Shown: positions 16,521 to 25,372 of the stretch, one piece after another | Layout of the letters: each line of letters opens with the position of its first letter | Position numbering within the stretch: position 1 is the stretch's first letter | DNA from: UBA5158 sp963692955 | GTDB taxonomy: Bacteria > Pseudomonadota > Gammaproteobacteria > DSM-16500 | Assembly: GCA_963692955.1 (NCBI GenBank) | Contig: OY843587.1 | Span: 434,001 to 498,000 of the forward strand | Length of the DNA: 64,000 bases | Direction: 5' to 3' | Program-made: the position numbers and the translations under genes | The notes under the pieces: model-generated | The model's input: only the letters and a program-made list of their open reading frames with translations | Database searches by the model: none | What the model was told of the DNA's origin: nothing

Positions 16521-18476
16521 ATGAGCATGAACATTACTCAAAAAATAATAAAAGAACATTTGCTGCATGGTGACATGAAACCAGGCAGCGAAATCGCTTT
16601 AAAAATAGATCAAACGCTTTGCCAAGACGCCACCGGTACGTTAGTGATGCTGGAGCTGGAAGCGATGGGTATAGATCGCGTTAAGACCGACATTTCCGCG
16701 CAGTATGTCGATCACAACCTAATTCAAGAAGATTATAAAAACGCGGACGATCATTTATTTTTACAAAGTGCCGCCCAGCGCTTTGGGGTATGGTTCAGCC
16801 GCCCCGGCAATGGCGTGAGCCATCCGATTCACATGGAAAATTTCGGCAAGCCGGGCAGAACGATGGTGGGTTCCGACTCGCACACTTGCGCCGCGGGTTG
16901 CTTAGGCATGCTGGCGATGGGCGCGGGCGGTTTGGAAGTGGCGATGGCGATGGCGGGACATCCTTTCCACGTTACTATGCCAAAAGTTTTCGGCGTGAAA
17001 TTGACCGGCAAAATGCCTGATTGGGTCAGCGCTAAAGACGTGATTTTAGAAATGCTGCGCCGTCACGACGTGAAAGGCGGCGTGAATTCCGTGATTGAAT
17101 ATTACGGCCCGGGCTTAAAAAACTTAAGCGCGATGGACCGTCACGTCATCGCTAACATGGGCGCGGAATTAGGCGCGACCGGCACGGTGTTTCCCTCCGA
17201 TAAAGAAACGTTAAAATTTATGAAGGGCCAAGCGCGCGAAGAAGATTGGGTGGAACTCTCCGCCGATAAAGGCGCGAAGTATGATGTGTATGACGAAATT
17301 GATTTATCCGAATTAGAACCGTTGATCGCGTTGCCTTCCAGTCCCGGTAAAGTCGTGCCGGTGCGCGACGTCGTGGGCCGCGAATTATATCAAGCTTACA
17401 TCGGTTCTTCCGCGAACCCGGGTTACCGCGATTTCGCTATTTCCGCGATGATTACCAAGGGCCAGCGCGTGCATCCAAACGTTTCTTACGATATTAACCC
17501 GACGACGCGCACGGGTTTGGAAGAATTAGCTAATGAAGGCCATTTGGCCGATCTCGTCCACGCCGGCGCGCGTATTCACCAAGCGGGTTGTAACGGTTGC
17601 ATCGGTATGGGACAAGCGCCCGCGACCGGCAGAAATAGTTTACGCACGGGCCCAAGAAATTTTCCCGGCCGTTCGGGCACTAAGGAAGACAGCGTTTATT
17701 TATGCAGCCCGGAAGTCGCTGCCGCGTCGGCGTTAAAAGGCGTGATCACCGATCCGCGCACCTTAGGCATGCCGTATCCTAAATTTAAAGAACCGTGTAA
17801 GCGCGTGTTAAACAAAGAATTGTTGCAAGCGCCTATCCCGCTCGCGCAAGCGCAAAAAGTAAAATTGATCAAAGGCCCCAACATCGCGTCCTTACCGGAA
17901 ATCCCACCGTTAAAAAAAGATATTAAAATTCCGGTGCTGTTAAAAATGGGCGACAATATTTCCACCGATGAAATCATGCCGGCTGGCGCGCGCGTGTTGC
18001 CCTACCGCAGTAACATTCCTAAAATCAGTGAATTCTCTTTCGATATTATCGACGACACTTATCACAAGCGCGCGCTGGCGACGCGCCAAGACGGCGGCCA
18101 CGCCGTGGTCGGCGGCGATAATTACGGGCAAGGTTCGAGCCGCGAACACGCCGCGTTGGCGCCGCGCTATCTCGGTTTGCAAGTCGTGATTTCAAAAAGT
18201 TTCGCGCGTATCCATTGGCAAAACTTAGTTAACTTCGGCGTGCTGCCGTTAGTATTCGCGACGCCGGCTGATTACGATAAAATTTCGCAAGGCGATGTGT
18301 TATCGATGACGAACGTACCCGAAACCTTGAAAGCGGGCAATGAAATTACCGCGACGATTGAAGGCAAAGGCACGCAAATTAAATTACTGCATAAGATGTC
18401 GCCGCGCCAAGTGGAAGTGTTGATCGACGGCGGTTTAATTAATTGGGTAAAGAAACATCCAGACTCCAAAGCATAA
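16521..18476 (+). CDS. Aconitate hydratase, Aquifex-type short form
   Basis: 651 residues, clearly shorter than AcnA (about 890) and AcnB (about 865). Cluster and active-site motifs are present: GSDSHTCAAGCLGMLAMGAGGLEVAMAMAG, AGCNGCIGMGQAP (cluster cysteines), and the swivel-domain GGDNYGQGSSREHAALAPRYLG. KGGVNSVIEYYGPGL and DISTDEIMPAG-like motifs (GDNISTDEIMPAGARVLP) also fit. The size and order match the single-chain family named 'aconitate hydratase, putative, Aquifex type'. It should isomerise citrate to isocitrate in the TCA cycle. The gap to the acyl-CoA dehydrogenase gene is 10 bases, so they are likely cotranscribed. The ATG at 16521 is supported by GGAG nine bases upstream. Confidence 0.88.
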   Translation: MSMNITQKIIKEHLLHGDMKPGSEIALKIDQTLCQDATGTLVMLELEAMGIDRVKTDISAQYVDHNLIQEDYKNADDHLFLQSAAQRFGVWFSRPGNGVSHPIHMENFGKPGRTMVGSDSHTCAAGCLGMLAMGAGGLEVAMAMAGHPFHVTMPKVFGVKLTGKMPDWVSAKDVILEMLRRHDVKGGVNSVIEYYGPGLKNLSAMDRHVIANMGAELGATGTVFPSDKETLKFMKGQAREEDWVELSADKGAKYDVYDEIDLSELEPLIALPSSPGKVVPVRDVVGRELYQAYIGSSANPGYRDFAISAMITKGQRVHPNVSYDINPTTRTGLEELANEGHLADLVHAGARIHQAGCNGCIGMGQAPATGRNSLRTGPRNFPGRSGTKEDSVYLCSPEVAAASALKGVITDPRTLGMPYPKFKEPCKRVLNKELLQAPIPLAQAQKVKLIKGPNIASLPEIPPLKKDIKIPVLLKMGDNISTDEIMPAGARVLPYRSNIPKISEFSFDIIDDTYHKRALATRQDGGHAVVGGDNYGQGSSREHAALAPRYLGLQVVISKSFARIHWQNLVNFGVLPLVFATPADYDKISQGDVLSMTNVPETLKAGNEITATIEGKGTQIKLLHKMSPRQVEVLIDGGLINWVKKHPDSKA

Positions 18477-18486
18477 GGAGTTAGGC

Positions 18487-19671
18487 TTGCCAACAGTGAC
18501 GCAAATAAATTTTAAGTGGGATGATCCTTTTCTTCTGGAAGATCAACTTTCAGAAGAAGAGCGCATGATCCGCGATTCCGCGCATGATTTCGCGCAAAAA
18601 AATTTACAACCCCGCGTCATCGAGGCGTTTCGTAACGAACATTTCGATCGGGAAATATTCCGCGAATTGGGCGCGGCTGGATTTTTAGGCGCGACGATTC
18701 AAGGCTACGGCTGCGCGGGAATTAATTATGTCGCGAATGGTTTATTGATCCGTGAAATCGAACGCGTGGATTCCGGCTACCGTTCGGCGATGAGCGTGCA
18801 GTCTAGTCTCGCCATGCACGCGATTTACGCTTACGGCAGCGACGCGCAGCGCGAAAAATTTTTACCGAAAATGGCGGCGGGTGAATGGGTCGGTTGTTTT
18901 GGTTTGACGGAACCCAATCATGGCTCCGATGCTGGCGGCATGGATACGCGCGCGAAAGCTGTGGCTGGCGGTTTTACATTGAAAGGCTCGAAAATGTGGA
19001 TTACCAATTCGCCTATCGCTGATGTGTTTATCGTGTGGGCGAAGAATGACGCCGGCCGCGTGCGCGGCTTTATTTTAGAAAAAGACATGCCGGGTTTAAG
19101 CGCGCCAGTGATGCACGGCAAATTGAGTTTGCGTGTTTCCAGCACCGGCGAAATTGTCATGGACGACGTGTTCGTGCCGTCCGAAAATGAATTGCCAAAC
19201 GCCGATGGCTTAGCCGGCCCGTTTGGTTGCTTAGACAGCGCGCGTTACGGGATTTCTTGGGGCGCTCTGGGCGCTGCTGAATTTTGTTGGCATGCGGCGC
19301 GGCAATACGTGCTTGAGCGTCAACAATTCGGCAAACCGTTGGCGGCGAACCAATTAATTCAACTTAAATTAGCGAATATGCAGACCGCGATCTCGCTCGC
19401 GCTGCAAGGTTGCTTGCGCGTCGGCCGTTTGAAAGATGAAGGCCGCGCCGCGACGCAATTGATTTCTTTAGTAAAACGTAATTCGACGTTGGTGGCGTTA
19501 GACGTCGCGCGCGAATCCCGCGACATCCACGGCGGCAACGGCATCATGGAAGAATACCAAGTCATGCGTCACATGATTAACTTGGAAACGGTGAAAACCT
19601 ATGAAGGGACGGCGGATATTCACGCTTTAATCCTTGGCCACGCGCAAACCAATATTCAGGCATTCAAATAA
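18487..19671 (+). CDS. gcdH: Glutaryl-CoA dehydrogenase
   Basis: 394-residue acyl-CoA dehydrogenase. Motifs match glutaryl-CoA dehydrogenases rather than generic members: DSGYRSAMSVQSSLAMHAI (substrate-carboxylate Arg), GCFGLTEPNHGSDAGGM, KMWITNSPIADVFIVWAK, and KTYEGTADIHALILG, whose glutamate is the catalytic base. It converts glutaryl-CoA to crotonyl-CoA and CO2, a step in lysine/tryptophan breakdown. The start is a TTG with AAGGAG six bases before it; no ATG lies nearby in frame. No other lysine-degradation gene is in the window. Confidence 0.92.
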   Translation: MPTVTQINFKWDDPFLLEDQLSEEERMIRDSAHDFAQKNLQPRVIEAFRNEHFDREIFRELGAAGFLGATIQGYGCAGINYVANGLLIREIERVDSGYRSAMSVQSSLAMHAIYAYGSDAQREKFLPKMAAGEWVGCFGLTEPNHGSDAGGMDTRAKAVAGGFTLKGSKMWITNSPIADVFIVWAKNDAGRVRGFILEKDMPGLSAPVMHGKLSLRVSSTGEIVMDDVFVPSENELPNADGLAGPFGCLDSARYGISWGALGAAEFCWHAARQYVLERQQFGKPLAANQLIQLKLANMQTAISLALQGCLRVGRLKDEGRAATQLISLVKRNSTLVALDVARESRDIHGGNGIMEEYQVMRHMINLETVKTYEGTADIHALILGHAQTNIQAFK

Positions 19672-19691
19672 TTTTTTTGTTTTGCTATACT
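19663..19691 (+). promoter_or_regulatory. Putative sigma-70 promoter for the FAD oxidoreductase gene
   Basis: TTCAAA (19663-19668) and TATACT (19686-19691) with a 17-base, T-rich spacer. It overlaps the end of gcdH and would drive transcription of the oxidoreductase and downstream genes. Confidence 0.5.
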
Positions 19692-19726
19692 AGCCGCAGC
19701 TTTTAGTCTGCACATCAAATCAGATT

Positions 19727-19761
19727 ATTCTTAGCCCTATCTAAGAATCTCTCTAAGAAGC
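19727..19761 (+). promoter_or_regulatory. 5' UTR hairpin with repeated CTAAGAA arms
   Basis: ATTCTTAG pairs with CTAAGAAT around a CCCTAT loop (19727-19748). A second CTAAGAA copy at 19754-19760 could compete for the same arm. It lies between the putative promoter and the start of the FAD oxidoreductase gene. The role is unknown. Confidence 0.4.
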
Positions 19762-19777
19762 TCATAACGAGGTTTCC

Positions 19778-20980
19778 ATGCAAAAAGTTGAAACCGATAT
19801 CGCCATTATTGGCGGCGGTGTCGCGGGTTTGTGGCTGCTTAACCGTTTACGGCAACTGGGCTTCACCACTATTTTATTAGAAGCAAGTACCTTGGGTGGC
19901 GGCCAAACGCTAAAGTCGCAAGGTATCATTCATGGCGGCACTAAGTATGCGCTGCAAGGGGTATTTACGCCCGCCGCGCAAGTCATCGCCGATATGCCGT
20001 CGGTTTGGCAAAAATGTCTGAGCGGTAAAGGTGAAATTGATTTATCCGCCGTGCCGGTGTTATCGCAATACCAATATCTTTTTTCACCGAGTAAAATCGC
20101 CGGTAAATTAGGCGGCTTTTTCGCGTCGATGGCGCTGCAGGGAAAAGTTGAACCGTTAAGCGCGGAATTTTATCCTCCCGTGTTTCAACATCCCAGCTTC
20201 AAAGGTGTCGTCTATGCGCTGGAAGAAATGACGTTGGATGTACAAGCGCTAGTGCGCGAATTAGTGAAACCCAATCAAGAAGTTATTTTTAAAATCGATC
20301 CACTGCAAGCGGAGCAGTTGCAATTGGACGAACAAAGTCATTTGTCGGGATTGACCGTGCGTACCGCGTTGGGTGAAGCGATTGAAATCAAAGCGCGCAA
20401 ATATATTTTCACCGCGGGCGCCGGCAACGAAGTTTTATTAGAAAAATTGCAGGAAAAAACCCAACGCGCGCAGCGCCGGCCGCTGCACATGGTGTTGGCG
20501 AAAACGGATTTTTCCTATGCCGTTTACGCGCATTGCTTAGGCCTAGGCACGACACCGCGCATCACGATTACTACGCATCAATCCCGCGACGGTAAAACAG
20601 TTTGGTATCTCGGCGGTCAAATCGCGGAAGAAGGCGTGAAGTATGATTCCGAAACACAAATAAAAATCGCGCGTAAAGAGTTACAAGATTTATTTCCGTG
20701 GTTGGATTTTTCCAACGCGCAATTCGCGAGCTTTTATGTCGATCGCGCCGAGCCGCAGCAAGCGGGCGGTAAACGTCCCGACAGTTCTTATTTTAAAGAA
20801 ATGGGCAATGTCATCGTCGCCTGGCCGACCAAATTAGCGTTAGCGCCAAAATTAGCGGATGAAATTATCGCGTCGCTCACTTGTCCGACCATCAAGCAAG
20901 GCAATTTCGATATGCGCGCGTTACGCGCGTTCCCCATGCCCCCGATCGCGCGCGCCATCTGGGATGAATTATTATGCTAA
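19778..20980 (+). CDS. FAD-dependent oxidoreductase (DAO family)
   Basis: 400-residue flavoprotein. It begins with a Rossmann dinucleotide-binding motif, DIAIIGGGVAGLWLLNRL, then LEASTLGGGQTLKSQGIIHGG, which resembles the glycerol-3-phosphate dehydrogenase/DAO group. A second FAD segment, KYIFTAGAGNEVLL, lies near 210. The substrate is not clear. The stop codon overlaps the aldo/keto reductase start by seven bases, so the two proteins are translationally coupled and may act in one pathway. RBS: AACGAGG eight bases before the ATG. Confidence 0.82.
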   Translation: MQKVETDIAIIGGGVAGLWLLNRLRQLGFTTILLEASTLGGGQTLKSQGIIHGGTKYALQGVFTPAAQVIADMPSVWQKCLSGKGEIDLSAVPVLSQYQYLFSPSKIAGKLGGFFASMALQGKVEPLSAEFYPPVFQHPSFKGVVYALEEMTLDVQALVRELVKPNQEVIFKIDPLQAEQLQLDEQSHLSGLTVRTALGEAIEIKARKYIFTAGAGNEVLLEKLQEKTQRAQRRPLHMVLAKTDFSYAVYAHCLGLGTTPRITITTHQSRDGKTVWYLGGQIAEEGVKYDSETQIKIARKELQDLFPWLDFSNAQFASFYVDRAEPQQAGGKRPDSSYFKEMGNVIVAWPTKLALAPKLADEIIASLTCPTIKQGNFDMRALRAFPMPPIARAIWDELLC

Positions 20981-21777
20981 AGAAGAATTTGCTAAAGAAA
21001 AACCTGCTAGGCGCGACCGGCATCGAAGTCAGCGCCATCGGCTTAGGCTCCGTGAAATTTGGCCGTAACCAACAAGTGAATTATCCGCAAGCCTTCGCGC
21101 TGCCGACGGATAACGAAATCGTTGATTTGCTCGCGCACGCGCGCGCACTCGGGATTAACTTATTGGATACCGCGCCCGCTTACGGCACTAGCGAAGAACG
21201 TCTGGGCCGCTTATTAGGAAAGACACGCGCCGATTGGGTCATCTGCACCAAAGTGGGCGAAGAATTTATTGACGGCAAATCCGCGTTTGATTTTTCCAAA
21301 ACCGCGACGGTGGCGAGCATCGAGCGTTCTTTGCGGCGCTTAGGCACGGATTATTTAGATATTGTCTTGGTGCACTCGAATGGCGAAGATAAAAAAATTA
21401 TCGAAGCGGACGAAATTTTCGCAACGCTAAGCTCTTTAAAAGCAGCCGGCAAAATCCGCGCCTACGGCATGTCGACTAAAACGGTAGAAGGCGGCTTGCT
21501 GACCCTGGAGCTTGCTGACATTGTGATGGTCATGCACAATCCGGTGTATACGGATGAACAGGCTGTCATCGAGTACGCGCATAAAAAAAATAAAGGCGTA
21601 TTGATTAAAAAAGCCTTAGCCAGCGGCCATTTAAATAAAATACCGTCGAAAGATCCCGTGTTAGACGCGCTAAAATTTATTTTTCAAGCGCCGGGCGTTA
21701 GCAGTGTTATTATGGGTACGCTCAACCCGTCACACTTGACGCGTAATATAGAATGCGCGCGGCTGGCATTAAGTTAA
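20974..21777 (+). CDS. Aldo/keto reductase
   Basis: 267-residue TIM-barrel NADPH oxidoreductase. The catalytic tetrad is visible: Asp and Tyr in LLDTAPAYGTSEERLGRLLG, Lys in ICTKVGEEF, and His in DIVLVHSNGED. The C-terminal cofactor region has VSSVIMGTLNPSHLTRNIE. The N-terminal KKNLLKKNLLGATG shows a short duplication of the MLKKNLL unit. The physiological substrate is unknown. It overlaps the upstream FAD oxidoreductase gene by seven bases. Confidence 0.88.
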   Translation: MLKKNLLKKNLLGATGIEVSAIGLGSVKFGRNQQVNYPQAFALPTDNEIVDLLAHARALGINLLDTAPAYGTSEERLGRLLGKTRADWVICTKVGEEFIDGKSAFDFSKTATVASIERSLRRLGTDYLDIVLVHSNGEDKKIIEADEIFATLSSLKAAGKIRAYGMSTKTVEGGLLTLELADIVMVMHNPVYTDEQAVIEYAHKKNKGVLIKKALASGHLNKIPSKDPVLDALKFIFQAPGVSSVIMGTLNPSHLTRNIECARLALS

Positions 21778-21795
21778 ATTTTTTAGGTGTGTGCT

Positions 21796-22893
21796 ATGGA
21801 AATTTATCTAGTAGGCGGCGCGGTACGTGATCAGTTGCTAGGTTTGCCGGTCAAAGAAAAAGATTGGGTCGTGACTGGCGCCACGTCAGCGGACATGTTA
21901 AAAAAAGGTTTTCGCCAAGTCGGCAAAGATTTTCCCGTGTTTTTGCATCCTGACACCAACGAAGAATACGCGCTCGCGCGCAAAGAACGTAAAACCGGCC
22001 CTGGCTATACGGGTTTTGATTTCGACGCTTCAGCGCAAGTTTCCTTAGAGGATGATTTACTGCGGCGCGATTTAACGATCAACGCTATCGCGCAAAGCGC
22101 TGACGGTAAAAAAATCGTCGACCCTTTTCAAGGCCAAGCCGATTTAGAAAAAAAAATCTTACGCCACGTCTCACCCGCTTTCATCGAAGACCCCGTGCGC
22201 ATACTGCGCGTCGCCAGATTCAACGCGCGCTTCGCGTATTTAGGTTTTCACATCGCGCCGGAAACGCTCGCGTTCATGCAAGACATGGTGAAGTCCGGCG
22301 AAGTTAACGCATTAGTCGCGGAACGGGTATGGAAAGAATTGGAACGCGCGTTGCAAGAAAAAAATCCAGAGCAATTCTTTCAAGTGTTAACGGATTGCGG
22401 CGCGTTAAGCGTATTGTTTCCAGAGTTGACCGCAAAACATTTTGCCTTGTTGGCGGCAGTGTCCAAGTTAACGGACGATGTCGAAATCCGTTTCGCTGGG
22501 CTCTTGTTTCATTTGCCGCCCGCGCAAATCAAAACCCTCTGCGAACGATACCGCGTCGGCAGCGCTTATCGTGATTACGCGTTATTAGTATCCGAACGTT
22601 ATCAAGACGTCGTCAACGCCAAAAAATTATCCGCCGCTGACTTATTAAGTTTATTACAATCCGCCGACGCGTTCCGCCGTGCAGACCGTTTTAAACAATG
22701 GCTGGCGGGCAGCGCCATCTTAGCGCAAGCCCAAACCCAAGACGTACCATCGGCCTGGCTTATCGACCTCAATAACGCCGTTAAAAAGATTGATTTTTCC
22801 GCCGCGGCCAATCCTAATTTAAAAGGCAAAGAAATTGGTGATTTTATTAATCAACAACGGTTAGAAGTCATTAAAAAATTTTTGGAATATTGA
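21796..22893 (+). CDS. cca: CCA-adding enzyme (tRNA nucleotidyltransferase)
   Basis: 365-residue class II nucleotidyltransferase that builds or repairs the 3' CCA of tRNAs. Motifs in order: YLVGGAVRDQLLG, KEKDWVVTGA (metal-binding acids), YALARKERKTGPGYTGF, LLRRDLTINAIAQ and FIEDPVRILRVARFNARF. It lacks the C-terminal HD phosphohydrolase domain of the 412-residue E. coli enzyme, as in several other gammaproteobacteria. The ATG at 21796 is chosen because AGGTG precedes it and the protein then begins MEIYLVGGAVRD. A second family member, pcnB, is at 53.8-55.2 kb. Confidence 0.95.
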   Translation: MEIYLVGGAVRDQLLGLPVKEKDWVVTGATSADMLKKGFRQVGKDFPVFLHPDTNEEYALARKERKTGPGYTGFDFDASAQVSLEDDLLRRDLTINAIAQSADGKKIVDPFQGQADLEKKILRHVSPAFIEDPVRILRVARFNARFAYLGFHIAPETLAFMQDMVKSGEVNALVAERVWKELERALQEKNPEQFFQVLTDCGALSVLFPELTAKHFALLAAVSKLTDDVEIRFAGLLFHLPPAQIKTLCERYRVGSAYRDYALLVSERYQDVVNAKKLSAADLLSLLQSADAFRRADRFKQWLAGSAILAQAQTQDVPSAWLIDLNNAVKKIDFSAAANPNLKGKEIGDFINQQRLEVIKKFLEY

Positions 22894-22962
22894 CTTCTTT
22901 GTAAACGTACTTTACTGTGACACGTTCGCAATAAATAATTATTAGGCAAAAGGAGAGTGTCA

Positions 22963-23733
22963 ATGAAATTCAGTCCTATTTTAGCGGCGATAGCGGTTTG
23001 CAGTAGTTTAATTTACAGCACCGTTGCCCAAGCCGACGCCCCGATGAGCGCGGCGCAAAAATCCCAAATCGAAACTATCGTCCACGACTATTTAATGTCG
23101 AACCCTGAAGTCATCGTGCAGGCCGTGCAAACATTGCAGCAAAAACAAGTCGATTCGATGCGCTCGAAAAGCGAAGCTGCCGCATTGAAAAATATCGCAG
23201 TGCTTAACCCAAGCGCCACCACCACCTCTGACCCTGTGGCCGGTAACAAGAAAGGCAAGGTTACCGTCGTTGAAATGTTTGACTACCAATGCCCGCATTG
23301 CGTAGAAATGGGCCCCACTTTTTCCGATTTAATAAAATCGAACCCAGACGTGCGCGTCATTTATAAAGATTTCCCGATCCGTGGCGCCGTGTCTGTGTAT
23401 GCCGCGAAAGGCGCTATCGCTGCTGATAAACAAGGTAAATATATGGAATTTCATGATGCGGTCATGAAAGCTGCGGACGGTTTAACGAATGCAAAAGTGG
23501 ATGGCATCGCTAAATCCTTAGGCTTAGATATGACGAAATGGACGACCGACCGGGATAGCGACGCAACCGACAAACAAATCAAAGCGACGTACAAGTTAGC
23601 CACCGATTTGGGCGTGATGGGCACGCCGGCGATCTTTATTTTCAAAACCACTAATCCAACCATGGTAGATTTCATACCTGGTCAAGTGGATCTTAAATAT
23701 TTACAAACATCAGTCAGCAAAGTCAGTTCGTAA
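22963..23733 (+). CDS. Com1-like DsbA-family thiol oxidoreductase
   Basis: 256-residue exported protein. A signal peptide (ILAAIAVCSSLIYSTVAQA) is followed by a helical dimerisation-like segment with SAAQKSQIETIVHDYLMSNPEVI. A DsbA thioredoxin domain follows, with FDYQCPHCVEMGPTF (CPHC active site), KDFPIRGAVSVYAAKGA and GVMGTPAIFIF (cis-Pro loop). The layout is that of Coxiella Com1 and Legionella DsbA2-type proteins. It likely forms or isomerises disulfides in the envelope. The ATG at 22963 has GGAG seven bases upstream. It has its own context between cca and aroE. Confidence 0.9.
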   Translation: MKFSPILAAIAVCSSLIYSTVAQADAPMSAAQKSQIETIVHDYLMSNPEVIVQAVQTLQQKQVDSMRSKSEAAALKNIAVLNPSATTTSDPVAGNKKGKVTVVEMFDYQCPHCVEMGPTFSDLIKSNPDVRVIYKDFPIRGAVSVYAAKGAIAADKQGKYMEFHDAVMKAADGLTNAKVDGIAKSLGLDMTKWTTDRDSDATDKQIKATYKLATDLGVMGTPAIFIFKTTNPTMVDFIPGQVDLKYLQTSVSKVSS

Positions 23734-23747
23734 TAGCACTCCACGAT

Positions 23748-23769
23748 CCCATCCTCACCTGAGGATGGG
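23748..23769. repeat. Ten-base-pair inverted repeat after the Com1-like gene
   Basis: CCCATCCTCA and TGAGGATGGG form a perfect stem with a two-base loop, 14 bases after the stop codon. No T-tract follows, so it may be a transcript-stabilising hairpin or weak terminator. Confidence 0.6.
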
Positions 23770-23790
23770 AATGTCTGCAGGGAAATCCTC

Positions 23791-24606
23791 ATGGATCAAT
23801 ACGGCATAATGGGCAGCCCCATTCATCACAGCCTATCTCCCTGTGTGCATAAACACTTTGCCCTGCAAGTCCAACATTCTATTTCTTACCTACCGCTCTT
23901 GGTCGATCCCGATAACTTCGCGAAAGCCTTATCTTATTTCGAAGCGCAAAAGGGCAAAGGCTTAAACATTACCGCCCCGTTTAAAGCCGAAGCCTATCAT
24001 TTAGTCGACGATTGGACCCCCCGCGCCGCGGAAACCAAATCGGTTAACACCATCCGTTTCAACGCGGACGGTTCCCGCACCGGCGATAATACTGACGGCG
24101 ATGGGCTGCTGAAAGATTTAAAAAACAATCTAGGCCTGCAAATTCAAGCAAAAAACGTCTTAATTTTAGGTGCCGGCGGCGCGGTGCGCAGCGTATTGAA
24201 AGCCCTTTTAAACGAACAGCCAGCGCAGATCATCATCAGTAACCGTACCCACTCAAAAGCCCAAGCCTTGGCGGAAGAATTCGACGCCGGCGCTACGTTG
24301 CAAGCGCTGGAAGCTGCTCAGCTACAATCATTATCATTCGATTTAGTTATCAATGGCACCAGCCCTAGCTGGGATAAAAAAGCCATGATTTGGCCTACGC
24401 TAAGCTTAAACCCCCAGGCGTGCTGCTATGACATGGTTTATGGTAAGGCGCTGACACCATTTTTAGAGCATTGCCAATCCCAAGGCGCCACTGCTTGCGT
24501 CAATGGTCTAGGCATGCTGGTGGAGCAGGCGGCTGAATCCTTTTATTTTTGGCGTGGCGTTAGGCCAAATACCAAAAATGTGATATCTTCGCTAAGCATT
24601 CTTTAA
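23791..24606 (+). CDS. aroE: Shikimate dehydrogenase
   Basis: 271 residues, normal for AroE, which reduces 3-dehydroshikimate with NADPH. Shikimate-binding SPIHHSLSPCVHK and the catalytic Lys in NITAPFKAEAY are at the N-terminus. The Asp in DNTDGDGLLKDL follows, then the NADP-binding GAGGAVRSVLKAL and NRTHSKAQALAEEF, and the C-terminal GLGMLVEQAAESF. All key residues are present. It is monocistronic between the Com1-like gene and the initiator tRNA operon. AroA is encoded at 52-53 kb. Confidence 0.95.
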   Translation: MDQYGIMGSPIHHSLSPCVHKHFALQVQHSISYLPLLVDPDNFAKALSYFEAQKGKGLNITAPFKAEAYHLVDDWTPRAAETKSVNTIRFNADGSRTGDNTDGDGLLKDLKNNLGLQIQAKNVLILGAGGAVRSVLKALLNEQPAQIIISNRTHSKAQALAEEFDAGATLQALEAAQLQSLSFDLVINGTSPSWDKKAMIWPTLSLNPQACCYDMVYGKALTPFLEHCQSQGATACVNGLGMLVEQAAESFYFWRGVRPNTKNVISSLSIL

Positions 24607-24664
24607 ATTAGCATTTTCGTTATTCCTAGCGAGATTTGTGCCGGAAAGTAATATTTCTTTTTAC

Positions 24665-24693
24665 TTGAATCTACATTACGGTTTCTATAGAAT
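24665..24693 (+). promoter_or_regulatory. Sigma-70 promoter of the metY-rimP-nusA operon
   Basis: TTGAAT (24665-24670), a 17-base spacer and TAGAAT (24688-24693), followed by a GC-rich discriminator (GGCGC). Such a discriminator is typical of stringently controlled tRNA promoters. It is placed about 11 bases before the tRNA. Confidence 0.7.
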
Positions 24694-24704
24694 GGCGCTG
24701 TTAT

Positions 24705-24781
<77 letters not shown>

Positions 24782-24801
24782 AGACAACAGTTTAAAATAA
24801 T

Positions 24802-24829
24802 AAAACCCCGCTTGGGGTTTTTTATTTTT
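24802..24829 (+). terminator. First terminator/attenuator in the rimP leader
   Basis: AAAACCCC and GGGGTTTT pair around GCTT, followed by a T-rich tail. It is 20 bases after the tRNA and before rimP, so it would limit read-through from the tRNA promoter into rimP-nusA-infB. Confidence 0.8.
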
Positions 24830-24849
24830 AAGCAGAAGTAAATTGAAGT

Positions 24850-24870
24850 GGGCCATGTGCCCATTTTTTA
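24850..24870 (+). terminator. Second terminator-like hairpin in the rimP leader
   Basis: Short stem GGGC/GCCC with a five-base loop followed directly by ATTTTTTA. It is weaker than the preceding hairpin, but in tandem with it. In E. coli the corresponding interval also holds tandem terminators subject to NusA-related control. Confidence 0.55.
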
Positions 24871-24892
24871 TGTACGGTGTGAGACGGAAGTA

Positions 24893-25357
24893 ATGAGTAA
24901 AACAGAAGTGTCACTGCGCGACCGATTGGCGGCTTTGATTAGCTCCATGGGCTATGAATTTGTTGGTATGGAATTGATGCGGCAAGGCCGGAAGCGATCG
25001 CTGCTGCGGATTTATATCGATAAAGACAATGGGGTCACACTTGACGATTGCACGAACGTGAGCCGTCAAGTCAGTGCGATGTTGGATGTCGAAGATCCGA
25101 TACAGGGAGAGTACAGCTTAGAAATTTCGTCGCCGGGTATTGACCGGCCGTTATTTGAGATAACGCAATACCAAAAACAAGTTGGTGAGCGTATCAAGAT
25201 ACGGCTATCTTCGCGGTTGGCGGAGCGACGTAATATTGTAGGGTTTTTGCTGCGGGTGGAAGGGAACAACATTCATCTCTTAGTTGACCAAGAAGAATTA
25301 GTGATTCCATTTTCCACTATCGAAAAAGCAAAAGTGATTGCTGACATTGCTGGTTGA
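24893..25357 (+). CDS. rimP: Ribosome maturation factor RimP
   Basis: 154 residues, the usual length. It is needed for late 30S subunit maturation. Motifs: LISSMGYEFVGMELMRQG, LLRIYIDKDNGVTLDDCTNVSRQVSAMLD, EYSLEISSPGIDRPLF, and the C-terminal Sm-like domain. The ATG at 24893, preceded by GGAAG, gives the family N-terminus; an upstream in-frame ATG would lie inside the second terminator hairpin. It is followed by nusA after 15 bases. Confidence 0.95.
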   Translation: MSKTEVSLRDRLAALISSMGYEFVGMELMRQGRKRSLLRIYIDKDNGVTLDDCTNVSRQVSAMLDVEDPIQGEYSLEISSPGIDRPLFEITQYQKQVGERIKIRLSSRLAERRNIVGFLLRVEGNNIHLLVDQEELVIPFSTIEKAKVIADIAG

Positions 25358-25372
25358 GATGAGGCATGCGCC

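Noticed and set aside
21796..22893. Truncated cca
   Set aside because: It lacks the C-terminal HD domain of E. coli Cca, but several gammaproteobacterial enzymes have this shorter length, so no truncation is inferred.
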